From Symbiodinium natans (Eukaryota > Sar > Dinophyceae > Suessiales > Symbiodiniaceae): a stretch of 64,000 nucleotides of DNA. How positions within the stretch are numbered: position 1 is the first letter of the stretch; every line of letters starts with the position of its first letter. The notes under the pieces were generated by a model. That model was given only the letters and a program-made list of their open reading frames with translations, had not been told where the DNA came from and made no database searches. The stretch spans positions 175,013-239,012 of the forward strand of contig CAJNDS010002467.1 of the NCBI GenBank assembly GCA_905221605.1. Direction: 5' to 3'. Position numbers and translations under genes: made by a program. Positions 43,328-55,539 of this stretch are shown piece after piece.

Positions 43328-43735
43328 GTGGGGTTAATATGTGCAGTGCAAGGCGCTGAAAGGACTCCCGATGGGTCCCGGCCCCTCCGCTGGCACACCC
43401 GGCACCGGCGGCCCATCGTGGAGCCCGAAGACGGGACCTATATATAGGGAGTGCATGGTCTAGACTGTGCAGCGCACTAACAGACACACTGAGGCCAAGA
43501 CCGCTGGGGCCACAGCAGGCCCAGAGCTGACCTGACAAACAGGTGGCACACACACACACATGTGCACGTGCACCAACCTCCTTGCCAGGTGTAGGTCACT
43601 TGCCCAGGTCCTGCAGCAGGCAGGGATTTATCAATTTCGAACGGCCGGCATGTGACAGTACCCACCTTGTGGCCACACCCAGTTGGGCTGGCGGGCATCA
43701 GATGACGTCGACGGCCACGATCCTGGAGAAACCCT
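43328..43735 (+). CDS. Two exon-like islands, unknown
   Basis: The first (about 43345-43447) reads GAERTPDGSRPLRWHTRHRR then PIVEPEDGTYI. The second (about 43580-43730) reads RSCSRQGFINFERPACDST then THLVATPSWAGGHQMT. Protein-like on the + strand, but the second also has a reasonable minus-strand reading. No family recognised. Confidence 0.3.
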
Positions 43736-43979
43736 AAACCCTAAACACTAAACACTTTAATTTAAACCCTAAAACCCTAAAACCCTAAAACCCGAAAACC
43801 CTAAACCCTAAACCCTAAACGCTTTTAAACCCTAGCTAAGCCCTTGCGCCTGGCCCCGGGCTGTGCCACGTCCCACGCGTGCCATGTCCTGGATCGAGCC
43901 ATGGCGGGGGGATATGCGATGTGATCGAGTCCCTGGCTTAAGCGCCGAGGCCCACACTCGGCCGCTGTCCAGCCATGGG

Positions 43980-44900
43980 TCCAGCAGCTCCTGACGAGAT
44001 AAGGTGTAGGTTTTTTAGGGACTAGGGTATTAAGTGATTAGGGCTTTAAAGCCGAAATCCAAGGTAAACCCTGAACTCTCTGATTTTAAACCTGGGTTCG
44101 AAGCCCTTAAGGCCCGCGCGCGGCCGTGTGCCATGCGCCGTGGGCCCCCAATCTCCTGACCACGTGGTGTAGGGTTTTAAAGGGCTTGGGTATTTAGTGA
44201 TTAGGGTAAAGGTCCTTGTTAAACCCGTAAACCCAAGCTAAACCCTGAACCCTATAATACCCTTAGACCATTACAACCCTAGAGCCGGGTTCGAAGCGCC
44301 CGATGGCCACCCTCATCATAGCCTGGCCCTTCGATCATCCCGAGGGTTGTTTTAGGGATTAGGGTATTTAGTGATTAGGGTCAAGGTTCTTTTGAAACCA
44401 GAAACCCAAGTTAAGCCCTGAACCCTAATTACCCTTAAACCCTAAACATCCTGTCAACCCAGGTTCGAAGCCCCCGAGGCCCGCGCGCGGCTGCGTGCCA
44501 TGCCCTGCGGGTGCCCCAGCATGTCCTGACCAGCTTACACGGTTTTTTAGCATTAGGGTATATCATTTTGTAATTAGGGTTAAGGCTCTTTGTAAACCGT
44601 TAAACCCTGAACCCTATACTACCCTTAAACCCTAAAACCCTAAACCCGGGTTCGAAGCCCCCGAGGCCCACGCGTGGAAAGGCTCCGGCGTGGCTTGGCA
44701 CATATCCTGAGATCAGGGTCAATTTTTTTTAGCCCGAAACCCGAGCTAAACACTGAACTCTAGAGACCCGAAACCCAGGTTCGAAGCCCCCGAGGCCCGC
44801 ACCTCGCCCCCTGCCCCCAGCATGTCCTGACCAGCTTAATGATGTGTTGTTTGTAGGGATTAGGGTATTTAAGTGATTAGGGTCAAGGGATCCTTTAAAT
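43980..44900. repeat. Degenerate tandem repeat with tRNA B-box-like motif
   Basis: A unit of about 130-190 bases is repeated at least five times. Each has GGTTCGAAGC (at 44095, 44288, 44462, 44649 and 44778), then CCCCGAGGCCCGCGCG, GTCCTGACCAG, TTAGTGATTAGGGT and a CCCTAAA-like tail. GGTTCGAA is close to the RNA polymerase III B-box consensus GGTTCGANTCC, so the unit may derive from a tRNA or tRNA-type SINE. No complete cloverleaf or clear A box was found. Confidence 0.6.
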
Positions 44901-45124
44901 TCGAAACCCTAGCCAAACCTTGAACTAGGCCTAGATATATATAGATATATCCACACCCTTTTAAACCCTCTGGCCGGCCTGGTGGAACGTCCCAGCCAGA
45001 GGGTCCTGGCACGGATCACTCACACACACATGTATATATATATATATATATATATATTGTATTTGCTGAGGGGGGGGGGGGGGTAAATGTTACATTTATA
45101 TGTACATGCCAAGCCGCTTCCGTC

Positions 45125-45335
45125 GGCCCTCAATCGTTGCCCAGCCACCGGCACGTATCCTGAGAGAGCCCGCGCGTTCTCAACCAAAGATTTTGCAAGG
45201 GAGCTTAGATCGAGGCCCAAACGTGGCCCGGGATTGCGCCAGGTGTCGCCAGCCGGCACGCCTGAGAGAGTCCGTACGCACTCAGCCAAAGATTTTGCAA
45301 CCGATCGAGGCCGAAACGTGGCGATGGCGATGTCC
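45125..45335. repeat. Imperfect 110-bp tandem duplication
   Basis: CCTGAGAGAG...AACCAAAGATTTTGCAA and CCTGAGAGAG...AGCCAAAGATTTTGCAA, each followed by GATCGAGGCC...AAACGTGG. Both strands are open through the duplication, so coding status is undetermined. Confidence 0.7.
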
Positions 45336-45783
45336 AAGTGCCGCCACCTGACAGATCGAGAGGATCCACAGCATCGAGAAAGAATGAACGTGGTTAAGGC
45401 CCAGACGCCCCAAGCCGGGGGTTTCCCCGCGCGGCGGCGGCGCCGCCTATATTCGGGGATAGTGTGTTGGTGAGCCTTAAGACGTGCATGCATGCACACA
45501 AATTAAGGCCCCTGCCTTGACCTGCAGGCCCAGCGCCCGATCCCCACTATCCATGATGCTGGATCGATCGCAGCTGCAGCGCAAGCCCTTAAACCCTGCA
45601 CCCAAACCCTAAGCCCTTAAACCCTAACCCTAAATCCTAAGTTTATCACTCTTAAACATTTCAAACCCGAACCCTAAACCCTAAACCCTAAACCCTAAAC
45701 CCTAAACCCTAAGCTTATCACTCTTAAACACTTCAAACCCGAATAAAACCCCAAACGTTTTAAAACCCTAAACCCCAAACCAC

Positions 45784-45922
45784 GTTGCAGCCCGGGCACG
45801 TCCTCCTCCCAGTCGATCGGCTCCGAGAAAAGCTCGCGGATCTGCAACGCAACGTCGTACGTGGCATCCCCATGCGGGCACTCGAAGACATCTATCTCCA
45901 ACGCAATGCAGCCGTTGCACAC
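45784..45922 (-). CDS. Single clear exon, unknown protein
   Basis: On the minus strand, after the acceptor TTAAG, it reads VCNGCIALEIDVFECPHGD then ATYDVALQIRELFSEP and DWEEDVPGLQ, ending at AAC before donor GTGGTT. The CNGC and CPHG motifs could be part of a metal site. It is flanked by CCCTAAA repeats and no partner exon was identified nearby. Confidence 0.5.
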
Positions 45923-45929
45923 CTTAATT

Positions 45930-47160
45930 GTGCGGCGCAGTAGGGGTCAGGCCTTGTAGGGTTTAGCCTAGATCAGGCCGGGTTTGGGGTGTTAGGGTTT
46001 AGTGTTTAGGGTTTGGGCGGCTCTGGGGATAAGGCTTGCGACCTTCCGAAAAAGCTAATTGAATGCTTAAGAAGGCAGACACGTACTAAACCATAAGAAG
46101 CCCCAACCTAAGCTATACCCCCACTGTTTTCGTTTAGGGTTTCAGGGTTTAAGGGTTTAAGAGTCTGTAGGGTTTTGGGTTAGGGTTGAAGGTAGGGATC
46201 CCTTAGGGCTTAGGGTTCAATTAGGGATGGTTTGGGGTTAAAGGGTTCCCCACCCACTCCGCTGTGGTGTTGTTGTGGGTTGGTGTTGGGGTTCGGGTTT
46301 AGGGTTTTAGGGCTTAATTAGGGTTTATGTAAGGGTTTAGGGTTTTAGGGTTTAGCATGGGGATGGCGAACCCATGTACATATAGCAGTAACTATATATA
46401 TATATATATACAGCCTCAGACTCTCTCTGGACATGAACCAATAAAACCGCAATGTGCTGACCTTGAACCTCTCTTGCAGGGATGATACATAAGAAACCTG
46501 AATCCTGAATATTTCGGGTTTGGGGCTTTTAGCTAGGGCGGTTATTTAGCTTTTGGGTTTAAGGGGTATTAGGGTAGGGCAGCAAGAAACCCTAACTTAT
46601 AAACCGCGTACAGGGCCCCGGGCAATCCGATAAGACAAAACACCCTAGCGATCACGCGGGATCGCCGGTTGATCGGAAGACAGCGCGGCGTATCCTAGCG
46701 CCCCCTAGAGAACATTGCAAGCATGCAATTGCAGCACTTTAAGGCTGATTGACTTCTTCATTGACATGCCGAAAGGATGAACGCGGCCGCGTCTTGGCGG
46801 CAGTTTGGGAATTTGATTATGGGGGTGCTTTGCAAATATATAGGACCCGTATGTGCGCTGTATAACCAGCAACCATGATCGTCATCATTCAGGCAGAGTG
46901 CAGGCCCGCGCAAGCGTCAGTGTCTTCCCGGTTCCCAGGCGGGCGCCGATGAGTAGGCGCTTGCATGGTGGGCGCATTATAATGCGCGAATGCATCGTGG
47001 GTTCGCAGTACGTTATAGCAATATAAACCCATTGCAACACCCCAAAGTCGATCTAGACCCAAAACGCCAAACCCTAAACCGTCAAACCCTAAACAACACT
47101 AAACCTTATAAACTCTAAACACTACACAGTGTACACCCCAAACCCGAAGGCCTAATCCCT
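45930..47160. other. Gene-poor spacer with telomere-like fragments
   Basis: Scattered degenerate TTTAGGG units and a short TA microsatellite near 46394. No convincing exon was seen on either strand. Confidence 0.5.
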
Positions 47161-47169
47161 TTGAACTTA

Positions 47170-49737
47170 AACCCTAATCCATCTAATTCTAAGCCCTGAA
47201 ACAATCTTAAGCCTTAATGATGGCGGGGGGGCCTCGTCCGCATCGGACCTTGACTGGCAGCCCCGCAACCAGGAATCCAATACGTGCTGGGCGAACTTCT
47301 GGGTATAGCTCCTGGGCTGCACGTGGCATGTACATGTATTCAGCAGGTTAACCTTTTCTGAACTGTGACCGACAACCAAGGAAACCAGGCGTCTGGGTCG
47401 CCTTCACAGCATCCTTGATGCCTGTCGTCTTCCGCTTGCCCGTGGCCGCCTTGGCAGCATATATAAGTACACATGACATGCGCACGGTTGCACTGATGAG
47501 CCGGCCATGTTGAAGTTTGAGCAAAGCGGCATCAGTTTCTCTCTTGACGATCGTCTTCTTGACCTTCTTTGCAGAATTGCCATGAGCTTGCTCTCGGGAA
47601 TAGCGAGCGAGGTCCTTGCCGAGGACATCGAACTTAGGAACCCCCATGTATAAACCATTGAAGCCTTCACATAAACAACAAGCAGGCGAGCTTATAACCC
47701 TGAGCACGCAGTGTCCTCCACATGGCGATGATTGGAGTAGATCCAGGATGGCTTGGTGGTTTCAGCGTCAAAGGCCCACATGTTTATCCTGACACGGTAG
47801 ACCTCGATGGTATTGTTGGGTTTCGACCATGAATTAGACCAATCGTTCACTGTAAAGACAATTTCTGATCGCGGCCGAAGCATCCGTCAAATCACTTGTG
47901 AGCTCCTGGAACCTCATGATGGATTGCAAACCCCCAGTGGCTTCGTGACAAGGTTGCTCCAGGAGGTAATTGAGACCCATGGCCGCCGCCAGGCGTACCA
48001 GCAGGATGGTCCTGAGATTGTAGCAGGCAGAATTTACAAGAATGTAGACACAGCATATCATGCAAAAGCAGCCTAGTATCCTGCAGGCCAGGAGATTCCC
48101 TAGCAGAACCGAAGGCAGAGGGAGCCCCTCTGGGAGAAGCGGCCCCCGCCCAGTCGTATGGGCGCACAGCCAAGAAAAAGAACTGCCTCAGATTCGCAAA
48201 TGTGTCCTAGAAGACGGTGGAGTATAAGCTAGGGTTTAGGGCTTAAGGGATTAGCCTGGAACCCGATCGAGGGTTGGAGTTGGTGGGTTATAAGGGATTA
48301 GTTTGGAACCCGATCGAGGAACCCGGAACCCTATAAACCCTAAGACCATATGTACACGTGTCGGCACTTTGAGCGATTGGGGAGTGCAGTCATGATCAGC
48401 AAACTCAGCAACGAAGATGCGCGCGTGTTGCCCATGAATCTGGTACATACGGGAGTACTTAGCGACACTGATTAAGCGCGCCTGGATTTCTGTGAATGTA
48501 AATGTGCTTGCGCGTGCACAGTCGCTCTCATACGTACTACATGTATATATGTCGACATCTGTAGCGTCATGGCAGCCGTGACGCGGTGCATGTGTTCACT
48601 AGTCTTTGCGTCTAATCAGATCGCGTGGCCGCGCACAAGCATGTTAGCCAAAGCCTTGGTTGGGAAGTTCGGTGTGCCAGGAGCCCTGGGAGTGCCGGGC
48701 GACTACTCCATCGTGCCTCCCTAGAGTGCCATTGTAACCCTAAGCAACCGTGAAGCCTTCAGGTGTCTTCTAGCATATGTTGGGGGTCCCCGAGGCTGTA
48801 CATAGTACGTAGTGCACACGCGTGCGACCCACAATGTTTTTTTGAGTCACCCTAATAAACCCCTAAACCCCTAAACCCTAGACCCCCAAACCCTAAACTC
48901 CCTAAGCCCTAAAACCTGAACCCTCTTGAAACCCAATTGGGTTGATGTAATAAGCCTGAAAACAACTGAGGCGCACAAAGCCCGGCGCTACCGTGGATGC
49001 GACGCTTGGCGCAATATTCTGGGTGCTTCAACCCTAAACCCCAAAGCCCTAAGACCTAAACCCTCTTGAAACCCAATTGAGTTGATATAATAAGCCTGAA
49101 CTAAGGCGCACAGAGCCCGGCGCTACCCTGGATGTGATGCTTGGCGCAATACTCTAAAAACCCAAACACCTATACAGCCTTATGATTAAAATGAGGTAAG
49201 ATACCTGACACGGTCCGACCCGTCTTAAATTAGCCCGTGCAATTTCCTGAAGCCTAGGCTGAAACAACCCGAGAGCAGCACTGGTTGATTTGAAGCTGAG
49301 ATGCAAACAGGGGCCAAGACACATAGCCCGGCCCTTCGGAGCCTTCTCATGTAAAGTAAAACCAGCCTCATCGATCATATGCAGGCATGGCAGATGCACA
49401 AAACCGAAAGTCATATTCATTACATAAACTGTGCTTCGGGCGTGTCATAGTGCATCCAAGAAACACAAAGCCCCATGGCTTGCTGATGTCGTTGGTTTCG
49501 GAGTAGTCGACGTCGATTGCCCTGGAGGACAAAGAACGGCGTTGTGCCTCTTCATGAATGGCCTAGGGCTCGAGAATGGGTAGCGAAACTCAACTTGAAG
49601 ATGCTAGCCGTGAACCTTTTAAACGGTTTGGAATAATGAGTGGCCTCTTAAGTGAAAGTACCTAGAGCCGAAACACAACGAGGAGCGGCCACTCCACTGA
49701 AGACTTCCAAGACATCGATGTTCTCGGACCGTCGCTC
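47170..49737 (-). CDS. EQP-family protein with methyltransferase-like N-terminal motif, multi-exon
   Basis: Minus-strand exons in order: 49737-49677 (ENIDVLEVFSGVAAPR), 49521-49467 (AIDVDYSETNDISKPWGF), possibly 49420-49200, 48011-47896 (ILLVRLAAAMGLNYLLEQPC, then MRFQEL), about 47795-47700 (MWAFDAETTKPSWIYSN), 47667-47490 (FNGLYMGVPKFDVLGKDL, then KKVKKTIVKRETDA) and about 47340-47240 (SYTQKFAQHVLDSWL). The motif order (LEVFSG, D-Y, GF, EQP, W-YSN, basic block, FxxxV) matches a multi-copy dinoflagellate family I know only as unnamed proteins. The first block resembles motif I of SAM-dependent (C5-type) DNA methyltransferases, but the ProCys catalytic motif is not visible among the exons found. 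It pairs with the copy at 60290-62337 on the other strand. Confidence 0.6.
48905..49160. repeat. About 140-bp tandem duplication
   Basis: CCCTCTTGAAACCCAATTG...CCCGGCGCTACC...GCTTGGCGCAATA occurs twice in a row with about ten substitutions and a small indel. It lies in an intron of the EQP-family gene. Confidence 0.9.
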
Positions 49738-50505
49738 CTGGGCAATTGCAAGGTGACTCTGTTGACGATCTTTGATGTTATGCTTTAATTATGTATATGG
49801 CCAGGAGACACTAATTGAGAGAAAAGTTGCAAAGCCAGACATGTAGTTCATCATGAGAAGGATCACCACAAGCGCTCGTGGCCTCAGCTGCACGCATGCG
49901 CTGGCCTAGCTGTCCCCGCACACGACTTGCCAGTATCGTACAAGCAAGGCACACCCCGCTGGCAAGAAGCCGTCGAACATAGGGCCGGCGTCCATTCGGC
50001 ATGTTGCGATAAGTGCGACACGTACGTGTCTGATGATCGAACCACGCGTTGCCCCCGTTTTACTTATAACCTTATTGCTAGCCGACTATTTACAAAACAA
50101 TATATATTAGAATTCACAACTGCATGATGTCGATCACGGCAGCTGACTTTGTGATCGATTCCCCAGCCCAGCCTGCGTACCAGCTTGCAGATGTGATGTT
50201 CACATAAAGTGCCAGACGACATCATTCTGTGCACCGCACCTTTTCCCCCGCTGCTGATGTGCTGGTCACCACTATCCTTAAGCGCCCGAAGTTAATTGAG
50301 CATGTGCAGAAGCACATCACACACTCAGAATGCACGCCCGCCCGAAAAAGCAGCATGGCCACACGAGGATCCGTGCCATAATGCCATATATGAGCCATGC
50401 TATCACGATTGCACAAGCATGACCTCATCGCATGAACAATGCTGCCGCAAGCGGGGCTGTTTCAACGGAAATTAAGGACGTTGCCTTTGGCGAATCCTTT
50501 ACCTA

Positions 50506-52871
50506 TCAATTAAAGCGTCTGCGCTTGCGATCTGCTTCCGTCAAGCCCTCAACCAAGAACTGCCGCACGGCGCTCAGCTTCCACATCTTCTGGGCATCGC
50601 GATGCATCACGTTCTTTTCTTTTGCCAGCCTTACACCAGACTACATAGCTGCATGTCACCCCAATGTACGATCTGATGATCCGAAGAGAGCCGCCCCGCC
50701 TCATGAACTCTGCATATGCATGCTGCAGCGGACCATCGTTTGGCTTTCTTGCCTTCTTCTCCTTCTCTGGCTTTGAACCTGGATTAGGTTCTTGCGATGT
50801 GATTCCTGGTAACAAACAATAAAGCCAGTCACTCTGCATCCGAGGTTCCTGTGGCTTCTTCCGAGCAATTCTTCGAATCGTGCCCTTGGATTTAACACGT
50901 TGGTTCACTATTAGCAGAAGAACACTGACACTTGCATCTGAGGCTCCAGAAAGCTGTGGCTCATCGGCGCCCTCGTCCGCAGCGTGCCCCGGGCCTTATA
51001 TTTGGAGACATATATCTGCAGGAGTAATTCGGCTATAGCGTGCACTTTTTGCATCCGAAATTCCATTTGGAGCTTGCTGCTCGTCGGCAGCATCCATCGG
51101 GCACCCTCGGATGTTCTTTGGATGCACGCACCCCCCCCCCCAACCGCCCCCCCCCCCCCCAACCGCCCCCCCACCCCCCCCACAAAAAAAAAGAAAAACA
51201 AAAGCGGGCACTGTCTGCGTGCATCCAAGGTTCCATCTACATCTTCAGGTGCAGGCAGCTGCTTCTCGTCCATGGATTGTCCTGGAACTTAACTTTAGAC
51301 ACGCAAACAGACTTCAGCCACTGTTTGCATCCAAGGTTCCTTGGTCGGCAGCTGGCGCCCGCTGGCCTGCTTCCATGGCGCCCCCTGGCGAGAATTTCAC
51401 TTAAGACAGCTTAATTGGTGCAATTTGAACTGGTGCCCTCCCCAGGTAATTACCGCCTGCGAGCATGGCCACGGCTGACTCCGCGATGGCTTCGGCGTCT
51501 CCTGCGAGAGAAAAAATAAGATTGCAGAGGGCGCAATATGTTTTTTTCCCGAAGGGCAAGACAGCGCTCAACCAACTATAGTGCAAACCGATCCTGTCTT
51601 CTGCTTCTTCTTTGTCTTCCGTTCGGCAAGCATGGCTGTGAAGTTCACTTTGTATTGTAGTCTATAGTCGCAGACAGGCGGGTTAAGCTTAAGAGCTGCC
51701 GCAACTGCTTCCAAACAACTTGGCGGGGGAGCTGATGGCAGTCCTGGCAACATAATCTGTGTGTCCATCTCCGCTGGATTGACACGTGAGGTCGGGTCCT
51801 TGCCTCGCGGGTTACACACAGGAAGCCTATATACATGTACAATTTACTCCTCACAGCCTTTGTTGTTTAAGCGCTGTCCTCGAGGCGGGGTCTCAGTTGC
51901 CGAAGATGTCTGGGAATCAACCTTTTTGCGGTTGAACTTCTTCTCCAGTAACTTTCCACCCACCGCCGCCTGCCACGATTAGTTGAGAGCGCCAGCTCAG
52001 GCGACAATCATGCGTCATAAACAGGCCAAGCACCTTCAAGCCCTGAAGCCACTCTTTCCTGGCTTTAGGAGTTTTCTTCGTCTCCCGAATGATGTGCACG
52101 GCCTAAGCTGAGCTCGCAAAGCCAACTTATATAAGAGCATATTAAAAACAACAACATATATATTGCTCGCCCAGCGACCATGCCCTTCAGCAGGTGCGCT
52201 TGGCGGTGGGCCAAAAGGCAATCGACAGGCTGTTGATCCTCTTCGACCTTTATCAGCGCAAAATCGTACAACCTTATAAGTGCAAATGCCGAAAAGTATG
52301 CGCCTGCTGGGCAAGGGTGCCGTCCTCATTCTCCTTGACACCAACCGGCTTCACCACCTCACACATCAGTTCAACTGCTCATGCTCAAACCTTAGTTTTG
52401 CCAATGTCACATCCTCGCCTTGGACAGCTTCGTCTCGATGCAGATTTGGAGCTGATCCACGCCCAAGACTTTCTGCATCTTTGTAAACGCAAGCAATGTC
52501 CTTGGATCGAGCTGGGGTCAAACACATAAGTAAAGTTAAGATACACCCAACAAATCACCAAAGCATAGTTAAAGAAAAGTGTTTGACCCAAAGCAGCTTG
52601 GGAAGCTGCTTCAAAAGCGGCACGTTCTGCTCCAAAAAACGATTGCGATCATCTGTCTTCAAGGTCTCGACGTCAGCCACAGCTATACTTGCCAAGGCGG
52701 TGGTGTCAATGAAGTCCTCCTCGCAAAAGGCAAAATATTAGCTTTCGAAACGACTTGCCTGCACAAGCGAACCGCGCAGTCCTGACGCGTGGAGGGCAGC
52801 TGCTCCCAGGACTCAAGAACGATCTGGAGATCTCCAGAGTTCTCCAGTTCCACCCGAAGCGCTTCGGCCAT
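50506..52871 (-). CDS. Multi-exon gene, unknown protein, start and stop visible
   Basis: A plausible ATG at 52871 begins MAEALRVELENSGDLQIVLE. Later minus-strand exons: about 52722-52590 (DFIDTTALASIAVADVETLK, then NVPLLKQLPKLLWV), about 52515-52410 (LLAFTKMQKVLGVDQLQIC), 52270-52180 (LIKVEEDQQPVDCLLAH), 52099-51917 (ETKKTPKARKEWLQGLKVLG), 51819-51600 (LPSAPPPSCLEAVAAALKL), about 51500-51430 (DAEAIAESAVAMLAGGN), 50908-50830, 50790-50660 (RKPNDGPLQHAYAEFMRRGG) and 50629-50506 (KMWKLSAVRQFLVEGLTEAD, ending TGA). Boundaries other than the last are approximate. No domain recognised. Amino-acid composition and strand are consistent over 2.4 kb. It may be an upstream part of the EQP-family gene, but the in-frame TGA argues that it ends here. 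Confidence 0.55.
51128..51200. repeat. Poly-C/poly-A compound simple repeat
   Basis: Runs of C interrupted by AACCG and ACC, followed by an A-rich run. Pro-rich and Gly-rich frames through it are artefacts. Confidence 0.95.
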
Positions 52872-53283
52872 GATCGAATCTCAAATCCCAAGCGCAGTGT
52901 TTGAATAGCGATTCAAGTTTCAGACACACCGAGTGGTCCTGTAGAACTTGAGCTAATCTTCTCTCTTTCTCTCTCTCTCTCGTTTCATGGGAGCCCTCCC
53001 TTGGTTCGGGATCGCATGTCTAAGTTCATAACCATGTGGCAAAATGCCCTCAATTTGAGGCGGTTGCGAGGCGCGGCGTGCCAACAGTCCACAATTGCAA
53101 CCCAACAGCCTTCTTACAAATAAAATATAGCGCATAAGTTTATGATAATGTGTAGAAAGAGCATGACTATACTCCATGCTCGCTTTATTGGTCCGCCCTG
53201 CCCCCCCCTTACCCAAAGCATCCGCCCAAGATGCTAAGGAAACTTGATCTTAACTGTTCAGTTTACATACCATCTACACCTCT

Positions 53284-53583
53284 TTAAGGGTTTACTCGAT
53301 TGCCACTCACGCTAAGTACAAAAAAAAGTGCGCTTTCCTGCGTACAGGGCCACTGGGCCACACCTAAGTACAAAACATCCTTGGGCACAGTTTTTCCGAA
53401 AGGACAGGTCTCCAGGTATATATGCAATCCTATATATAAACCCTGTATAAAGCCATAACCGCTAAAGGTTTCTGCCTGGAGGCCTTCGATGATGTTGCTC
53501 TGCCCCTTGGCGTCGTTTGGGTTTAGGTAAACATAAACCCTAAGTCTCCCAAAACCCTCAATAGCCCTCTTTTTTGAGCCCAT
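53284..53583 (-). CDS. Hypothetical ORF, partial coding character
   Basis: ATG-started 99-codon frame; the stretch DAKGQSNIIEGLQAETFSG looks like a real exon, the rest less so. It is upstream of the minus-strand gene that starts at 52871. Confidence 0.3.
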   Translation of the reverse strand: MGSKKRAIEGFGRLRVYVYLNPNDAKGQSNIIEGLQAETFSGYGFIQGLYIGLHIYLETCPFGKTVPKDVLYLGVAQWPCTQESALFFVLSVSGNRVNP

Positions 53584-53599
53584 GCAGGCTCGGCACCGT

Positions 53600-54290
53600 A
53601 TTCTCCCTAAACCGATAGGCTACTGCAAAGGCAGCCCCTGTCCGGCAGGGAGCTGTTCAATTTGGGAAGTATCCGAGTAGTCGATAGATACTTTCTATAA
53701 GGGTTATCCTGATAAATCGCATGCTCTAAGGTCTCATGTTGGATCTATCGATGCTTTCTGGATTCTTATCGAATTATGAGCTGCGCACCGGCAACCTCTC
53801 CGCATCAACATGTGCACAGGCAATGGGTCGCCTGCTATTCTGATCGAGTCTAAGGACAGTGATATGTGTGGATGCATTCACCTGTATACATACCTCGATG
53901 TCATCTGCCTGCCCCTAGGGAACTGAAACGAGTGCGTTGGAGCCGTTATGTGTGCACAGTGGTTAGCACGAGTGCAATAGCGCGTGCTCTTTGAAGTGTC
54001 CTGTCGGATCCCTGCAGGGTCGTGTCTGGCTCACAAAGGGGAGGGCTGGCATTTTGCCTGCCCGCTACGGCCTTCTGGCTTCTAGAGCTTATTCAGGCTG
54101 CAGTGCCATCCAAGCATGACCCGTGATGGCGTTCTAGGTATCGAGCCATGCAACAATTAAGGCTTGAGTGGTGCCATGGTGAAGACGAGCAAGAATGATG
54201 CGTGCGCTCAGTGCTTTGCCGGCAATGTACGGAAATGATTGAAAGGGTACACACACGCAAGTACATGGACTGATCGATCTTTGTAATTAG
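53600..54290. other. Spacer with no gene seen
   Basis: Unique sequence largely free of telomere repeats. No frame on either strand has convincing exon character. It separates minus-strand genes (left) from plus-strand genes (right), so it is a likely divergent promoter region, though no promoter motif was identified. Confidence 0.4.
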
Positions 54291-54293
54291 CAG

Positions 54294-55440
54294 GACGTTG
54301 ACCCGAACGATTGTGGAGCACATGCCGGTGAAGGACATCAAGCGGAATGGCGAGTGGGTACCAGGCTGTGTGGGTTTCTGCAACGCGTGTAGATTGTTTG
54401 CTTTGTTACTCTGCAGTGGCACGTCCAGGAGGGGACCTGAGACGAAAAAAAACCAGTGGTTCCGACTGGCCTACGCAAAAGCGTTCCACACTCAGTGTGG
54501 CTGGCGTTTCGAGCCATGTATGATGGGTCGGATCAGTTCTGATCCTGCTTGCACGCATGCCCAGGAATCTCAAGAGACGTCCCTCACGGCAGACGATGAT
54601 GAGCATCGTCAAGAAAGTCAACCAGGACCATGGTCTGAGTCAAGCTCTCATTGCGTGTGCGTGGCAAAGCCTGCGTGCATGTGCATTTGCATTTCTGCTT
54701 CCTGTGCCGTGATCGACCTGAGGTCCTCTGGGGATGGACTCCTCGGCGTGGGTCTCTGTGCAGGACTGCATATCAGAGACGTGTGATCTGCCACGAAAAT
54801 TCTTTCTCACCAGAGTCTTGCCTGATGTGCAGACGGACAAGCTCATGGACCTCATGGGCAAGTGTGTCCGGAGCAAGCAGGCGGAGAAATCCAAGAAGCC
54901 AACAACGCCACCGTGCGGGACCCAGCAAGTACGTGCACTTACGAGGGATTCGTGTGTGCCATGAAATTCAGGCGACCCGACCAAGCGGACACGCAACCTT
55001 TCGACGTCATGTCGCTCAGTCCAGGTGCGGGTGCATGCGTCCATCATCTATAGCTTGTCCGGCACGCGATTACCATTGAATCGAATGTGACAGGCTCGGA
55101 CCCCATCAAGCAAGCCCTGGAAGAGTTCATTGACCGCATTGAGAAGGCTGCTGCTCGATCTCTGGCCTTGTGGAAGTGACACTATTGGATGTTGTGCAAA
55201 TCATAGGAAAACTTGATGATTTCTTCCTGTATGGATCCTCTAGCAAAACACACTTTCGGGGTTGTCCGCTCCTGTGGAGTTCCTAGAACAACTGACATTA
55301 TTGGTTTGGGTTTTTTTGTAGACGTATATGCCAAGGAGTGTCGAGTCCTATGTACATTCCGTGGTCTCTCCCGTGCAGGACGACGATGGCCTGGAATCGA
55401 AGAAGGAAGTTCCCGAGAGCACCAAGGACTCCCATGATGC
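54294..55440 (+). CDS. Plus-strand exons, unknown protein
   Basis: 54294-54364 lies between TAGCAG and CAG|GCTGTG (GC donor). 54417 onward reads ETKKNQWFRLAYAKAFHTQ. 54764-54928 reads ETCDLPRKFFLTRVLPDVQT then DKLMDLMGKCVRSKQAEKSK. 54920-55030 in a shifted frame reads YEGFVCAMKFRRPDQAD then PFDVMSLSP. 55119-55179 reads DPIKQALEEFIDRIEKAAA with an in-frame TGA. A later exon from about 55320 reads MPRSVESYVHSVV then DDDGLESKKEVPESTKD. The frame change near 54920 with no room for an intron suggests a sequencing error, mutation or a tiny unusual intron. No family recognised. The last acidic exon resembles the mini-exon modules downstream, so this may be the 5' part of that gene. Confidence 0.5.
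55171..55321 (+). repeat. Dispersed 150-bp duplication, copy 1
   Basis: GGAAGTGACACTATTGG through CATTATTGGTTTGGG...GTAG is nearly identical to 60036-60186, same orientation, about 4.87 kb away. It begins at the stop codon (AAGTGA) of an exon and ends in a T-rich tract plus TAG, so it resembles an intron. Confidence 0.95.
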
Positions 55441-55539
55441 TAAGCCCCATATAATGTTTTGGATTATATTTAGGGACTTAAGGGTCTATAACACTGGGGC
55501 CTAGCAATACAAACTTATATAAGCGGTTTAAGGTTTGTT

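Noticed and set aside
44095-44110. Functional tRNA gene at the GGTTCGAA motif
   Set aside because: No acceptor stem or anticodon arm could be folded around it by eye; kept only as a B-box-like repeat.
50984-51414. Pro-rich and Gly-rich frames around 51.1 kb
   Set aside because: They depend on a poly-C/poly-G simple repeat and have equivalents in several frames.
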